Counted from the stretch's first letter, positions 50,822 through 60,402 are shown. The stretch: 64,000 bases of DNA from Candidatus Bipolaricaulota bacterium (GCA_028278555.1 JANQEA010000043.1:124001-188000), one strand, 5' to 3'. Notes: a model not told the origin generated them from the sequence alone. Made by a program: numbers and translations.

Positions 50822-51471
50822 TCCAGGTTTCGGAACTCCATTTCTCGACCGAGGATGGCGTCAAGGTTCTCGAGGACATCCATCTACACGTCGAACAGGG
50901 AGAGCTCCTCTACCTCGTCGGACCGGCATCATCCGGCAAGTCTCTCTTGCTCGGGCTGCTCGGCGGACAGCTTGCGCCGCAGCGCGGGCAGATCCTCGTC
51001 CATGGACGGAATGTCGGCCGCCTCGGCCCCCAGCGGCGGCTTGAGCTTCGTCGGCGGATCGGCTACTTGCCGCAGGGGTTCGCTCCGCTTGCGAGGACGG
51101 TCCACGAGAATGTCCTGTTCAAGCTGCGATCGCTCGGCAACTTCCGCGAGCAGGCGGAGGAGAAAGCGATCCTCGCCCTCGAGGCGACAGGATTGATCCG
51201 GCAGCAGGGGATCGAGGCTTCTGAGCTCTCGTCCCTCGACCGGATCCGCCTCGGACTGGCGCTCGCGGTCTGCGACGATCCACTGCTCCTGTTGGTCGAC
51301 GAGCCGCTCGAAGGGTTGGACGCGAACGAGCGGGCGGAGGCGTGCCTGTTGGTCGATCGGCTTCACACGGGACACCTGACGGTCGTCATTGCGACCCGCG
51401 GCCCGCTTCCGGACACCACGCGCGGAACCCGGACCGTGCGGATCGTCGATGGGGCGGTGAGTGAATCGTGA
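50809..51471 (+). CDS. ftsE: Cell-division ATP-binding protein FtsE, variant signature
   Basis: 220-residue ABC ATPase that acts with FtsX to control peptidoglycan hydrolases at the septum. Walker A GPASSGKS, Q-loop in GYLPQGF, Walker B LLLLVDEPLEGLD. The signature motif reads ELSSLDR rather than LSGGE/Q, losing the usual glycines, which may weaken ATP-driven dimerisation. Starts are possible at ATG 50809 or 50818 (the latter overlapping the prmC stop). Its stop overlaps ftsX (GTGA). Confidence 0.82.
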   Translation: MAVMIQVSELHFSTEDGVKVLEDIHLHVEQGELLYLVGPASSGKSLLLGLLGGQLAPQRGQILVHGRNVGRLGPQRRLELRRRIGYLPQGFAPLARTVHENVLFKLRSLGNFREQAEEKAILALEATGLIRQQGIEASELSSLDRIRLGLALAVCDDPLLLLVDEPLEGLDANERAEACLLVDRLHTGHLTVVIATRGPLPDTTRGTRTVRIVDGAVSES

Positions 51472-52313
51472 ACCCGTTCCTCTTCCTCTTCCGCGAGTTG
51501 CTCGGATCGATCCGCGCTCGAAGCGCGCTCTTCTTCGCGCTGAACGGGCTGTTTCTCTTCCTCTTCCTCGGTGTGGTCGGAACGTTCTTCCTTGTCCCGT
51601 CGCCGGAGACGCCTTCGGCCGACGGCTCGTTGCCGATCGAGGAGATCCAGGTCCAGCTCTCCCCGAGACTCTCCTCGGCGTCGGTCGACCGGATGTATCT
51701 CGACATCCGGTCGAGGGAGGATGTCGAGCGGATCGTCTTTCGATTCTCCCAGGAACTCGATCGAAGCGCATCCGGCGGCGTCTTCGTGATCCGTCCGGCC
51801 TCTCCCGGCGCAGCGCCGGCGCTGGTCGACGAACTCCGCTTGCTGAACGGGGTGACCGAGGTGATCGAGCGAAGAAGTCCGGGCGAGCCGGTCCGGTCTC
51901 CGCTGTCGACGTCGGTACGAATCGGCCTGTTGGCGTCGCTCGTCGTGACGGTCGCGCTCAGCCTCCTCTTCGCGCGGAGCGGGTATCGTGAACTCCTTCG
52001 GAGCTTCTCTGGCGAGATACGGCTTCTTCGCCTCTCCGGAATCTCGGAGAGGATGGTCGTCCCGCTGACCGTGGGAGTCGGAATCCTGATCGGATTCCTG
52101 GCGGGTCTTCTTCTGCTCGTCATCCTCTACGTGATGCACTACGTCGTCATCTCCCAGGGGGTGCCGCCTCGGATCCTCGAGGGATTGACCAGCGGCGGGC
52201 GGATTTTCGGGGTCAGCCTGATCAACCTTCTGCTCGGCGTGGTCCTCGGCGGATTGATCGGGCTCTACGGCGCGAGTCTCCTTGGCTCTCGCGAGTACCG
52301 GCCGATTCCCTGA
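51468..52313 (+). CDS. ftsX: Cell-division permease-like protein FtsX
   Basis: 281 residues with FtsX topology: one N-terminal transmembrane helix, an extracytoplasmic domain of about 120 residues, then three membrane helices in the C-terminal half. Sequence GEIRLLRLSGISERMVVPL matches the conserved cytoplasmic loop region of FtsX. The GTG start overlaps the ftsE stop. Confidence 0.82.
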   Translation: MNPFLFLFRELLGSIRARSALFFALNGLFLFLFLGVVGTFFLVPSPETPSADGSLPIEEIQVQLSPRLSSASVDRMYLDIRSREDVERIVFRFSQELDRSASGGVFVIRPASPGAAPALVDELRLLNGVTEVIERRSPGEPVRSPLSTSVRIGLLASLVVTVALSLLFARSGYRELLRSFSGEIRLLRLSGISERMVVPLTVGVGILIGFLAGLLLLVILYVMHYVVISQGVPPRILEGLTSGGRIFGVSLINLLLGVVLGGLIGLYGASLLGSREYRPIP

Positions 52314-52389
52314 CCCATTTCCATACGAGCAAGCCTGTTCCGCCCAACCGAACTCGGTTCCTCGGTCGTCTGCGCTTGCTCCGTCGAGT

Positions 52390-53451
52390 CTAACTCTCTG
52401 AGGCCGAAGGAGGCGCGTCGCCGTCGCGGCGACGTCCGATTCGCGCGATCCCCCGCTGGGCGAGGTAGTAGAGGCCGAGCGCGACGAGGATCGACTCGGC
52501 GAATTTGAACATGAGAGAGAACGCGACAGCGCCCTCCTTGGCAATCGTCGGCGCTACGAGGTGGAAGATCCCGATGATCGCTGCCTCGCCGGTGCCGATC
52601 CCTCCCGGCGTAATCCAGAGGAAGAACGAGAGGAGGATCACGGTAAGGGTGAACAGAAGGGAAAGCTGGGGAAACGTGAAGACATGCCCGGCGGAGAAGT
52701 AGAAGAAGACCTGCGGTCGCATGTAGACGAAGAAGGTCGCTACGAGCTGAACGAGGAACGCGAGGACCGTCCCCCTCCAGTGGATCGTGAATGCATCGTG
52801 GATCTCGTCTTCCGTCTCCGAGACCTTATCAGCCGCTCGACCGAGACCGGCCTGCCAACGCCGAAAGATGACGCCGAGGAGGCGGATCGCTCGGCTGATC
52901 CACTTGAGGTTCCAGGCGAAGTCGACGAGCCCGACGAGGATCCAGAAGGTGATGAAACCGACGCCGGCGATCAGGAGTCGCTTCTCCGGCCACGGGAGGG
53001 CCGGAGAGCTGATCGCGAAGAAGCTCCCGACGAGGATGAACAGGATCATGCTCAGTCCGCCGAGGAATCGCTCGATGAAGACGGTGGCGAAGACGCGCGT
53101 GGTCGGGGCATCTGTTCCTCGGGTGACCATCAGCGCGCGGACCGGCTCGCCTCCGAAGTAGAGCGTCGGCGTCAGGTAGCTGATCGCGTAGCCGCTCAAG
53201 CGAGCCCCGATCACTTGGGGGAGTGGGAGACGGATCCCGTAGGAGCGGAGGATGATCCACCAAGAGAGCGTCCACGCGGCCATCGCAAGGAGGACGCTGC
53301 CGACGATCCCGACGATCCCGGCGACGCCGAGTGCGCTCATCTCGGCGAAGATCCCCCGCCACCCGACCCAATAGAGAACGCCCCCGAGGAGGGCGAGGCC
53401 GATGACGATCGAGAGCGCGAGTCTCCACCTGTTCTTCGCAGGGGCCTTCAT
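52390..53451 (-). CDS. Lysylphosphatidylglycerol synthase/UPF0104 membrane protein
   Basis: 353 residues with about eight transmembrane helices. Family features include YLTPTLYFGGEPVRALMV and a late PGGIGTGEAAIIGIF. Members flip or modify lipids; the soluble aminoacyl-transferase domain of MprF is absent, so a flippase-like role is more likely than synthesis. Start ATG 53451; the longer open frame upstream is a shadow. It is tail-to-tail with ftsX. Confidence 0.85.
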   Translation of the reverse strand: MKAPAKNRWRLALSIVIGLALLGGVLYWVGWRGIFAEMSALGVAGIVGIVGSVLLAMAAWTLSWWIILRSYGIRLPLPQVIGARLSGYAISYLTPTLYFGGEPVRALMVTRGTDAPTTRVFATVFIERFLGGLSMILFILVGSFFAISSPALPWPEKRLLIAGVGFITFWILVGLVDFAWNLKWISRAIRLLGVIFRRWQAGLGRAADKVSETEDEIHDAFTIHWRGTVLAFLVQLVATFFVYMRPQVFFYFSAGHVFTFPQLSLLFTLTVILLSFFLWITPGGIGTGEAAIIGIFHLVAPTIAKEGAVAFSLMFKFAESILVALGLYYLAQRGIARIGRRRDGDAPPSASES

Positions 53452-53528
53452 TTCACGGATGCTAGCACAGCCCCTTCGAACCGCACAAGGACAGGCGGCA
53501 CGCGCCGATCGAACGGACGGACGGGCGC

Positions 53529-54002
53529 TCAGCCGCCCGCCAAGAGCTCGAGCGCAAGTCCGAGCGCAGCATCGATGGCGTGCTGCCGAATCGCCTCGCG
53601 ATCCCCTGTGAAGTCGAAGCGCTCCGTCCGCGTATCGGACGGTCCGGCTGCCGAGATGAAGACGGTGCCTATGGGCTTCCCGGGCGTTGCACCACCGGGG
53701 CCGGCGATTCCGGTGATCGCCAGGCAGAGATCCGCCTCGAGGCCGGCTCGCCCGTTCACCGCCATCGCTTCGGCCGCCTGTACGCTGACCGCCCCGTGTT
53801 CGTCGAAGATCTCGGGTGCGACCCCGACGATGTCGGCCTTCACGCGATTGGCGTACGCGACGATGCTCCCGACGTAGTAGGCCGATGCACCGGGGACGCT
53901 CGTCATCCGATACGCGAGTCCGCCGCCGGTGCACGACTCGACGGTGGCGATCGTCCAGCGACGCTCCGTCAGAGCGGTCCCGAGCCGCTCGGCGAGGGTC
54001 AT
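53529..54002 (-). CDS. CinA C-terminal domain protein (NMN amidase type)
   Basis: 157 residues covering only the PncC-like CinA domain: TVESCTGGGLAYRMTSVPGAS, TGIAGPGGATPGKPIGTV and FTGDREAIRQHAIDAAL are hallmarks. It deamidates nicotinamide mononucleotide for NAD recycling. The N-terminal molybdopterin-like domain is absent. ATG overlaps the nth stop (ATGA), so nth and this gene are coupled. Confidence 0.92.
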   Translation of the reverse strand: MTLAERLGTALTERRWTIATVESCTGGGLAYRMTSVPGASAYYVGSIVAYANRVKADIVGVAPEIFDEHGAVSVQAAEAMAVNGRAGLEADLCLAITGIAGPGGATPGKPIGTVFISAAGPSDTRTERFDFTGDREAIRQHAIDAALGLALELLAGG

Positions 54003-54679
54003 GTCGAACCTCCTGCAGGTGATTGCGTGTTCTCGATCGCCCACACGCACCCGTCCTCGATCGGGCAGTTCGGGCAATCCGGTCGTCGTGGACGGCAGAT
54101 CTCGCGCCCGAGACGGATGATCAGAAGATGAAGCGTCGCCATCAACGTGGGATCCTTCGGGAGGAATCCATTCGCTTGGTCGTGAGGATTGCCCTTGGAG
54201 CTGATCAAACCAACGCGAGTGAGGACCCGGCGGATGTGCGTGTCGACTGGGAAGTACGGACGTCCGAACGAGAAGAGCATCAGGATCCCGGCCGTCTTCT
54301 TCCCAACACCAGGCGACGCGAGAAGCCAGTCCATCGCCGCATCGAGATCCAGACCGCCGAGGAACGAGAGGTCGAGCCGGCCCTGCTCCTGGTGGATGCG
54401 CTGTAGGACGGCCTTGATCCTCGCCGACTTCTGTTGATGCAGACCGCCGACACGGATCGCACGACCGATCGCATCGACGCGGGCCTTTCGGACGGCCTCG
54501 AGCGATCCGAAGCGATCGAGAAGCGACGCGTACGCTCGGTCGCGGTTCGTGTCGTTCGTGTTCTGAGAGAGGATCGTCAGCACCAGCTCCTCGACCGGAT
54601 CCGGGGGTGTCAGGTTCGGCGCCCCGAAGCGCTCGGTCAGTCGATTGGCGATCCAGACGGCCTTCTCACTCGGCAGCAT
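53999..54679 (-). CDS. nth: Endonuclease III-like DNA glycosylase
   Basis: 226 residues. HhH motif with the catalytic Lys in LLASPGVGKKTAGIL, catalytic Asp in FPVDTHIRR, and the 4Fe-4S loop C-x6-C-x2-C-x5-C (CRPRRPDCPNCPIEDGC). Removes oxidised pyrimidines. ATG 54679 is used; upstream in-frame sequence to 54766 looks non-coding. Confidence 0.92.
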   Translation of the reverse strand: MLPSEKAVWIANRLTERFGAPNLTPPDPVEELVLTILSQNTNDTNRDRAYASLLDRFGSLEAVRKARVDAIGRAIRVGGLHQQKSARIKAVLQRIHQEQGRLDLSFLGGLDLDAAMDWLLASPGVGKKTAGILMLFSFGRPYFPVDTHIRRVLTRVGLISSKGNPHDQANGFLPKDPTLMATLHLLIIRLGREICRPRRPDCPNCPIEDGCVWAIENTQSPAGGST

Positions 54680-54753
54680 GAAGCGAGGATAGATCGACGT
54701 ACCCGAGCGCGCAACTGGTCGTTCGGAAGGCGCATGGCTACCATCGGGGAACG

Positions 54754-55167
54754 ATGATCGAAGCACGAGGCAAGCGCGAAATGGTTGTCCGGATGTTCGA
54801 TGGAGAAGACCTGCTTAACCGCCTGGTGGGCCTGCAGGTCGACTGTGCGATCGTCCTCTGCGGCATCGGGATGCTCCGAGACGTCGAACTCGGGTACTGG
54901 AACGGCGAGATCTACGAGAAGCACACCATCGCCGAACCGGTTGAGCTCGTCTCTCTTCAGGGAAGCATCGCTGTCGCGGAGAACGGGCCGATCGTTCACG
55001 TGCACGCTTGCGTGGCGGGGCGTGACGGATCGACGTCCGGCGGCCACCTGTTTGCCGGCACGGTCCACAACGCGGCAGAGATCGCCGTTGGCCTGCCGGA
55101 GGGGATCGTCCTCGAAAGGGAGAGAGAGGAGACCGGCTTGACCGGCCTACGTCCGCGGACTACGTGA
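54754..55167 (+). CDS. DUF296/PPC-domain protein
   Basis: 137 residues matching the PPC (plant and prokaryote conserved) domain: EMVVRMFDGEDL at the start, the central IVLCGIGML and ELVSLQGSIA, and HVHACVAGRDGSTSGGHL with the conserved GGH-type metal-binding region. PPC proteins form trimers; bacterial function is unclear. The ATG has GGGGAACG. It overlaps convergent fmt by 8 bases. Confidence 0.85.
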   Translation: MIEARGKREMVVRMFDGEDLLNRLVGLQVDCAIVLCGIGMLRDVELGYWNGEIYEKHTIAEPVELVSLQGSIAVAENGPIVHVHACVAGRDGSTSGGHLFAGTVHNAAEIAVGLPEGIVLEREREETGLTGLRPRTT

Positions 55168-56083
55168 AGCGCGCCGAACCGTGGAGGCCGTGGAGGAAGT
55201 CCGCGCCGCTGACTCTCGGTCGTCCCTCGCGTTGGATCTCGTGAACCTCGATCAGCCGATCGCCGGTTCCGACGAGGAGGCGATCGGTCTCGCGGAGTCC
55301 GATCTGTCCCGGAGGAATCCGGCCGGACGCCACGTCAGTCAGTGACGTCCGATGGATCTTCACCCGTTCGTCCTCGAGAAGGGTCCACGTTCCCGGCCAC
55401 GGACTCGTCCCGCGGACCAGATCGTGTATCCGTTGCGCGGGCGACGACCAGTCGATCCGCCCGTCCTCCCTCGACAGGCGCGGAGCGAGCGAGACGCCCT
55501 CTTCTGGCTGGGGATGAGATGTCAGCGTGCCGTTCGTGACGCCGGCGATCGTGTCAACGATCGCCTCGGCTCCGAGGCGGGCGAGCCGCTCCTCGAGCTG
55601 GCCGGCGGTCTCGTCCGGTCCGATCTCCAGGGTTCGTGTCAACAGCATCTCTCCGGTGTCCATCCCCGCGTCGATCAGGAAGGTCGTAATCCCGGTCGTC
55701 GTTTCCCCCTGGATGATCGCCCAGTTGACCGGTGCGGCTCCGCGATAGGCGGGCAAGAGCGAAGCGTGGATGTTGATCGTCCCGTTCGGAGCGAGGGTGA
55801 AGACGCTCGGCTTGAGGAGCTGGCCGTACGCGGCGGCGACGATCACGTCCGGTTCCACGGTGCGGAGCCGGTCGATCGCGGCCTCGGTGTTGATCCGCTC
55901 CGGTTGGTAGACGGCGAGACCGAGCCGAGCGGCCTCTTCCTTGATCGGAGGCGGGCGGAGTTCGGCATGCCTGCCGACCGGTCGATCTGGCTGCGTGACG
56001 ACGAGTCTGATCTCATGCGCTTCCGCGAGGGCGACGAGCGCAGAGCAAGCGAACGTCGAGGTTCCGAGGAAGGCCAGCTTCAC
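55160..56083 (-). CDS. fmt: Methionyl-tRNA formyltransferase
   Basis: 307 residues. Formylates initiator Met-tRNA using formyl-THF. GTSTFACSALVAL start, NIHASLLPAYRGAAPVNWAI with the catalytic Asn/His, and a downstream Asp in IDAGMDTGEM; C-terminal tRNA-binding domain. The ATG overlaps the def stop (ATGA). Confidence 0.95.
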   Translation of the reverse strand: MKLAFLGTSTFACSALVALAEAHEIRLVVTQPDRPVGRHAELRPPPIKEEAARLGLAVYQPERINTEAAIDRLRTVEPDVIVAAAYGQLLKPSVFTLAPNGTINIHASLLPAYRGAAPVNWAIIQGETTTGITTFLIDAGMDTGEMLLTRTLEIGPDETAGQLEERLARLGAEAIVDTIAGVTNGTLTSHPQPEEGVSLAPRLSREDGRIDWSSPAQRIHDLVRGTSPWPGTWTLLEDERVKIHRTSLTDVASGRIPPGQIGLRETDRLLVGTGDRLIEVHEIQREGRPRVSGADFLHGLHGSARFT

Positions 56084-56571
56084 GACGATTCCTCGCGCTG
56101 GAGGCGCTGATACTCCTTCAGCAGGCTCTGCCTCCGGGCCGGGCTGAGGCGATCGAGGAACAGTCCCCCGTTGAGGTGATCCATCTCATGCTGAATCGCC
56201 CGGGCGAGCATCCCTTCTCCCTCGATCCGGACGGTCTCCCCGTCGAGCGTCGTCCCCTCGACGACGGCACGCGTCGCCCGACCGACAGCCGCATCGACCC
56301 CCGGGACGCTCAGACAGCCCTCGGAGATCTCCTCGACTTCATCGGAGGTTTCGATGAGTTCGGGATTGACAAGCACGTGGAACTCCCCGTCAACGTCGAG
56401 GATGATGATCCGCTTCGAGACGCCGATCTGCGGGGCGGCGAGGCCGGCGCCGTTGGCGCGAAGCATCGCCTCGACCATCCGCTCACAGAGGATCCGGATC
56501 TCGTCGTCGATCGCCCCGACCGGCTCGGCCGGCCGTCGAAGGGTTGGGTCTCCGTAGGTTCGTATCTCCAT
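56080..56571 (-). CDS. def: Peptide deformylase
   Basis: 163 residues. Removes the formyl group from nascent proteins. The three motifs are complete: GAGLAAPQIG, EGCLSVPG (metal Cys) and QHEMDHLNG (two His and catalytic Glu). Start ATG 56571 with MEIRTYGDPTLR, typical for the family; a minus-strand promoter TTGTGG-17-TATAAT lies at 56630-56602. First gene of def-fmt, divergent from recG. Confidence 0.95.
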   Translation of the reverse strand: MEIRTYGDPTLRRPAEPVGAIDDEIRILCERMVEAMLRANGAGLAAPQIGVSKRIIILDVDGEFHVLVNPELIETSDEVEEISEGCLSVPGVDAAVGRATRAVVEGTTLDGETVRIEGEGMLARAIQHEMDHLNGGLFLDRLSPARRQSLLKEYQRLQREESS

Positions 56572-56601
56572 GGTCACTTCTCTTGCGCGCGGAAACGCCG
56601 C

Positions 56602-56630
56602 ATTATAAAGTGAGCCTCGGTATGCCACAA
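56602..56630 (-). promoter_or_regulatory. def-fmt promoter
   Basis: Minus strand TTGTGG (56630-56625), 17-bp spacer, TATAAT (56607-56602). On the plus strand the same bases give TATAAA (56604-56609), 12 bases before the recG ATG, a possible short-leader promoter. Confidence 0.55.
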
Positions 56631-58883
56631 GAGAACAGCGATTGGGAGCATCGCCTCGAGAAGATCCTCCGACTGGAGCGGTCGATGGGGTACAGGGACG
56701 AGGCGGTCACTGGGGGAGTGGAGGCGTTCGTTCGGGCGCACGTCCCCGCGGCGAAATCGATCGCGAAGAGCTACGGGGCCGCGTCGCTCGCAGAGCGCCG
56801 CGCGATCGTCGATCGGCTGTTCGAGTACCTTCTGTCCGAGATGAATCGGAAGAGCGTTCCGGCGATCGACCTAACTGCGCCGATCACGAAGGCGAAGGGG
56901 GTCGGCCCGAAACGGGCGGGCCTGCTGGCGAAGCTCGGGATCGAGACGATCGAGGACCTGCTCTTCTACTTCCCGCGCCGGCTGGACGATCGATCGTCGG
57001 TCGTTCCGATCGGATCGGTCCGGCCCGGACAGGAGATCGGCGTCCGCGGCGAAGTTCACGCGGTCAGCACACGGCGGACCGGACGGAAGATGACGATCTT
57101 CAAGGCGGCGGTCGGAGACGGAACCGGCTTCCTCTACGCGGTCTGGTTCAATCAGCCGTGGATTGCCGAGCAACTGAGGCGGGGGATGCGGGTCGATCTG
57201 TACGGGAGGGTCGAGCGGAGCTACGGAGAGCTCCAGATGCGCTCTCCGACTTGGGAGGCAGAAGGGGTCGGCCTCGACACCGGACGGTGGGTGCCCGTCT
57301 ATCCGGCGACGGAGGGAATCACCGACCGCTATCTCCGATCGCTTATCGACCGGAACCTGGATCCGTTGCTGCCGGCGGTCGGCGATCTCCTCCCGCCGAC
57401 GGTCCGCGAGCTACACGGACTGATGCCGCGGCAGACCGCGGTCGAGACGATTCACCGCCCGGCCGACCCGAGCGCGTTCGAACGGGCCCGTCGGACACTC
57501 GCGTTCGAGGAACTCCTCTTGCTGCAGGTTGGGCTGACGCAGAGCGAGCGGAACGTCCCCGGACAGGCGCACATCCCGGCGGCCGGCCTGCGCGATTCGT
57601 TCCTCGCCGGGCTCCCGTTTCGTCTGTCCGGGTCGCAGCAGTCGGCGTTGACGGAGATCGAGTCCGACCAAAGGCGCCCGATCCGGATGATGCGGCTGCT
57701 GCAGGGGGACGTCGGTTCCGGGAAGACGCTCGTCGCCGTCTGTGCTGCCCTTCACGCAATCGATGCGGGGCGCCAGGTCGCGTTCATGGCCCCGACCGAG
57801 ATCCTGACCGAGCAGCACGCGATCAATCTTCAGCGACTGCTCGCGCAGCTTCCGATCCGCGTCGAGGTGCTCACCGGCGCAACGCGTGGCAAAGATGCGA
57901 TTCGTGATGCCGTCGAGGATGGCACGGTCGATCTCCTGATCGGGACCCATGCGCTGATCCAGGAATCCGTGTCTTTTCGGGATCTCGGGCTGGTGGTCAT
58001 CGATGAGCAGCACCGCTTCGGGGTCGTTCAGCGATCGCAGATCGAGGAGAAGGGAGAGAACGTCGATCTCCTGGTGATGAGCGCGACGCCGATCCCGCGA
58101 ACGATCACACTGACGCTCTACGGCGAGTTCGATGTCTCGATCCTCGACGAGCTTCCGCTTGGCCCGCGATCGATCACGACGCGATGGGTCCACGAGAAGG
58201 AGCGTGAGGCCGTCTATGGCACCGTCGGGCGCTTCCTCGCCGAAGGGCGAAAGGGCTACGTCGTCCTTCCGCTCGTCGAGGAGTCGGAGAAGGTGACCGC
58301 GAAAGCTGCCGTCCAGGTTGCGGAGGAGATGACCAACCGCTTCGCGCAGGTCAGCGTCGGGTTGGTCCACGGCCGGCTCTCCGCGTCAGAGAAGAGCGAA
58401 GCGATGGAGCGCTTCCGCACCGGCGAGGCACAACTCCTCGTCGCGACGACTGTCATCGAAGTTGGGATCGACGTCCTCGACGCCGACTTCATGGTGATCG
58501 AACATGCCGATCGGTTCGGCCTGTCGCAGCTCCATCAACTCCGAGGGCGGATCGGCCGATCTGGCCAGCCGGCCGATTGCTATGCCATCTCGGATGGAGG
58601 GACCGATGACGCGAAAGAGCGGCTGACAGCATTCGCCGCCCATGCGGATGGGTTTGCGATCGCGGAGGAGGATCTGCGGATTCGAGGTCCGGGTGATCTT
58701 CTCGGAACGGAGCAGCACGGCTTCTACACGCGGTTGCGGGCGGTGAATCTGTTCGGCGATCTCGATCTGATGCGCGTGGCCCGAGATGCGGCACGGAAGC
58801 TCCGCGAAGAGGGGATCCCGAGCGAGTTGGTCGATGCCGCCCATCGCCGATTCGGCGAGGTGTTGAAGTGGGTGCGTGTTTGA
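56622..58883 (+). CDS. recG: ATP-dependent DNA helicase RecG
   Basis: 753 residues. N-terminal wedge/OB domain preceded by a helical extension and an HhH-like KGVGPKRAGLLAKLG. Helicase motifs: Walker A LQGDVGSGKT, DEQH box VVIDEQHRFG, MSATPIPRT, and the RecG-specific HQLRGRIGRSG and RIRGPGDLLGTEQHG. Rescues stalled forks and branches Holliday junctions. The ATG at 56622 lies close to a TATAAA and has no good ribosome site. A 16-bp hairpin spans its stop. Confidence 0.95.
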   Translation: MPQENSDWEHRLEKILRLERSMGYRDEAVTGGVEAFVRAHVPAAKSIAKSYGAASLAERRAIVDRLFEYLLSEMNRKSVPAIDLTAPITKAKGVGPKRAGLLAKLGIETIEDLLFYFPRRLDDRSSVVPIGSVRPGQEIGVRGEVHAVSTRRTGRKMTIFKAAVGDGTGFLYAVWFNQPWIAEQLRRGMRVDLYGRVERSYGELQMRSPTWEAEGVGLDTGRWVPVYPATEGITDRYLRSLIDRNLDPLLPAVGDLLPPTVRELHGLMPRQTAVETIHRPADPSAFERARRTLAFEELLLLQVGLTQSERNVPGQAHIPAAGLRDSFLAGLPFRLSGSQQSALTEIESDQRRPIRMMRLLQGDVGSGKTLVAVCAALHAIDAGRQVAFMAPTEILTEQHAINLQRLLAQLPIRVEVLTGATRGKDAIRDAVEDGTVDLLIGTHALIQESVSFRDLGLVVIDEQHRFGVVQRSQIEEKGENVDLLVMSATPIPRTITLTLYGEFDVSILDELPLGPRSITTRWVHEKEREAVYGTVGRFLAEGRKGYVVLPLVEESEKVTAKAAVQVAEEMTNRFAQVSVGLVHGRLSASEKSEAMERFRTGEAQLLVATTVIEVGIDVLDADFMVIEHADRFGLSQLHQLRGRIGRSGQPADCYAISDGGTDDAKERLTAFAAHADGFAIAEEDLRIRGPGDLLGTEQHGFYTRLRAVNLFGDLDLMRVARDAARKLREEGIPSELVDAAHRRFGEVLKWVRV

Positions 58884-58909
58884 GAGACGCATCGCGTCTC
58901 TCAAACACG
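58875..58909 (+). terminator. 16-bp perfect hairpin spanning the recG stop codon
   Basis: CGTGTTTGAGAGACGC (58875-58890) and GCGTCTCTCAAACACG (58894-58909), loop ATC. The 5' arm includes the last codons and TGA (58881-58883). No T-run follows. The remaining region to 59062 shows no gene. Confidence 0.6.
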
Positions 58910-59062
58910 AAGACGACCTGCCGGGAAGCACTCCTTGTGAACCCCTTCGGGATCAGCTCAGACACGGGGCAGGTGAGAGAAGGCTTCCCTTTTCCTGAGG
59001 GAGTTGCAGTTGCAAGTGAGAGGTTGCTGGCGGTTCCACGGACGGTAGCTCGGCCCACACAC

Positions 59063-59118
59063 AGCGGAATGGCGAACCCGCCATTCCGCTCCTCGAATCG
59101 CCTTCTAGGCGATTCGAG
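59063..59118 (-). terminator. Two tandem hairpins at the pyrH end
   Basis: Reading on the minus strand, CTCGAATCGCC (the last codons of pyrH) pairs perfectly with GGCGATTCGAG (11 bp, 59092-59118) across a TAGAA loop that holds the stop codon. A further perfect 12-bp stem follows at 59063-59090 (AGCGGAATGGCG/CGCCATTCCGCT, loop AACC). No T-run is present. Confidence 0.6.
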
Positions 59119-59806
59119 AGATGCGGGTTCCGATGCGCTCTCCAGCGGCGAGTGCTGCCAGAGCGTTCGGCCTGTCCAGATCGAAGACCTCGATCGAAAG
59201 CTCGTGTTCACGGCAGATCTCGACGGCGACCTGGTCCATCACTCCGTATCGTGCCGAGAGGTAGTCATCGAAGGTCAGGTCCTCGATCAATCGAGCCTCT
59301 TCGTCCGTCGAGGGATCGGCGGAGTAGACGCCGGCGACGTTCGAGCCCTTTGCGAGGAGGTCAGCACCGATCGACACGGCGCGGATGGCGGCCGCTGTGT
59401 CGGTCGTGACGAGCGGGCTCCCCGTCCCGCCGGCAAAGAGGACGATCGTGCCATCCTCGAGGGCACAGCGTGCGATGCGAGGGGAGATCGGCGTCGTCAG
59501 CTCGGTGTCGATCGCGGACTGAACCAGGACCGATCGCCCGCTTGACTCCAAGTAGCTTCGAAGGGCGAGGGCATTGAGCACCGTGGCGAGCATCCCGAGG
59601 GTATCAGCTTCGACGCGACCGAGCCACGGGCTCCGTGCGCCACGGATGACGTTTCCCCCGCCGACGACGATGGCGATCTCGGTCGAAGAGAGTGGCGCGA
59701 TCTCCCCTGCGATGCGACTCAACGCATCGGGAGAAAACGCGCCGTCAGGACCCTTGAAGGCTTCGCCGGAGAGCTTTAGGAGGACGCGAGAAGGGGATCT
59801 GCGCAT
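59105..59806 (-). CDS. pyrH: UMP kinase
   Basis: 233 residues, amino-acid-kinase fold, hexameric UMP to UDP kinase. [10 protein letters not shown] start, VVGGGNVIRG, GMLATVLNALALR and TDTAAAIRAVSIGADLL are diagnostic. The start ATG lies inside the 3' end of tsf (31-base overlap), so it is translated in coupling with rpsB-tsf. Confidence 0.95.
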   Translation of the reverse strand: MRRSPSRVLLKLSGEAFKGPDGAFSPDALSRIAGEIAPLSSTEIAIVVGGGNVIRGARSPWLGRVEADTLGMLATVLNALALRSYLESSGRSVLVQSAIDTELTTPISPRIARCALEDGTIVLFAGGTGSPLVTTDTAAAIRAVSIGADLLAKGSNVAGVYSADPSTDEEARLIEDLTFDDYLSARYGVMDQVAVEICREHELSIEVFDLDRPNALAALAAGERIGTRISRIA

Positions 59807-60402
59807 CCGGCAACCTCGATCTCGAAGCGGGCAAACTGCTTGATCTGGATGTTCTCACCGGTCTTCGTCCGCAGGTCGGCGAGCATCTCCTCGATCGTGA
59901 CCTCCGGGTTCTTGATGAACGGCTGCTTGATCAGGCAGTTGTCCTTGTAGTAGCTGTTGACGCGGCCCTCGAGCGCCTTCTCGATGATCTCCGCCGGCTT
60001 CCCTTGCTCCTCGAGCGTCTTGCGGAACTCGGCGTTGGCTTTGTCGATCGCGTCTTGTGGCACGTCCTCCGGCGCGACGAACGCCGGTCCTTCGGCGGCG
60101 ATGTGCATCGCGACGTCGTTGGCGAATGCGACGAATTCGGCGCTGTTCGCGGCGAAGTCGGTGTTGGTAGCGAGCTCGACGAGAACCCCGACCTTCCCGG
60201 TGTGATGCACGTAGGCGACGATTCGCCCTTCATTTGCCTCACGGCCGATCTGCTCCATCAGCTCGAGACCTTGCTCGCGGAGGATCTCCTTGGCGCGCTC
60301 GATATCCCCGCTCGCCTCGGTGAGGGCCTTCTTACAGTCCATCATCCCGATGCCGGTCTCATCGCGGAGCTGTTTGATCGCGTCTACGCTAATCGTCGTC
60401 AT
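59776..60402 (-). CDS. tsf: Elongation factor Ts
   Basis: 208 residues. Nucleotide exchange factor for EF-Tu. N-terminal UBA-like domain ([22 protein letters not shown]), then [15 protein letters not shown] of the core domain; shorter than E. coli EF-Ts, as in many bacteria with a single core repeat. The ATG lies inside the 3' end of rpsB (14-base overlap). Confidence 0.95.
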   Translation of the reverse strand: MTTISVDAIKQLRDETGIGMMDCKKALTEASGDIERAKEILREQGLELMEQIGREANEGRIVAYVHHTGKVGVLVELATNTDFAANSAEFVAFANDVAMHIAAEGPAFVAPEDVPQDAIDKANAEFRKTLEEQGKPAEIIEKALEGRVNSYYKDNCLIKQPFIKNPEVTIEEMLADLRTKTGENIQIKQFARFEIEVAGCADPLLASS

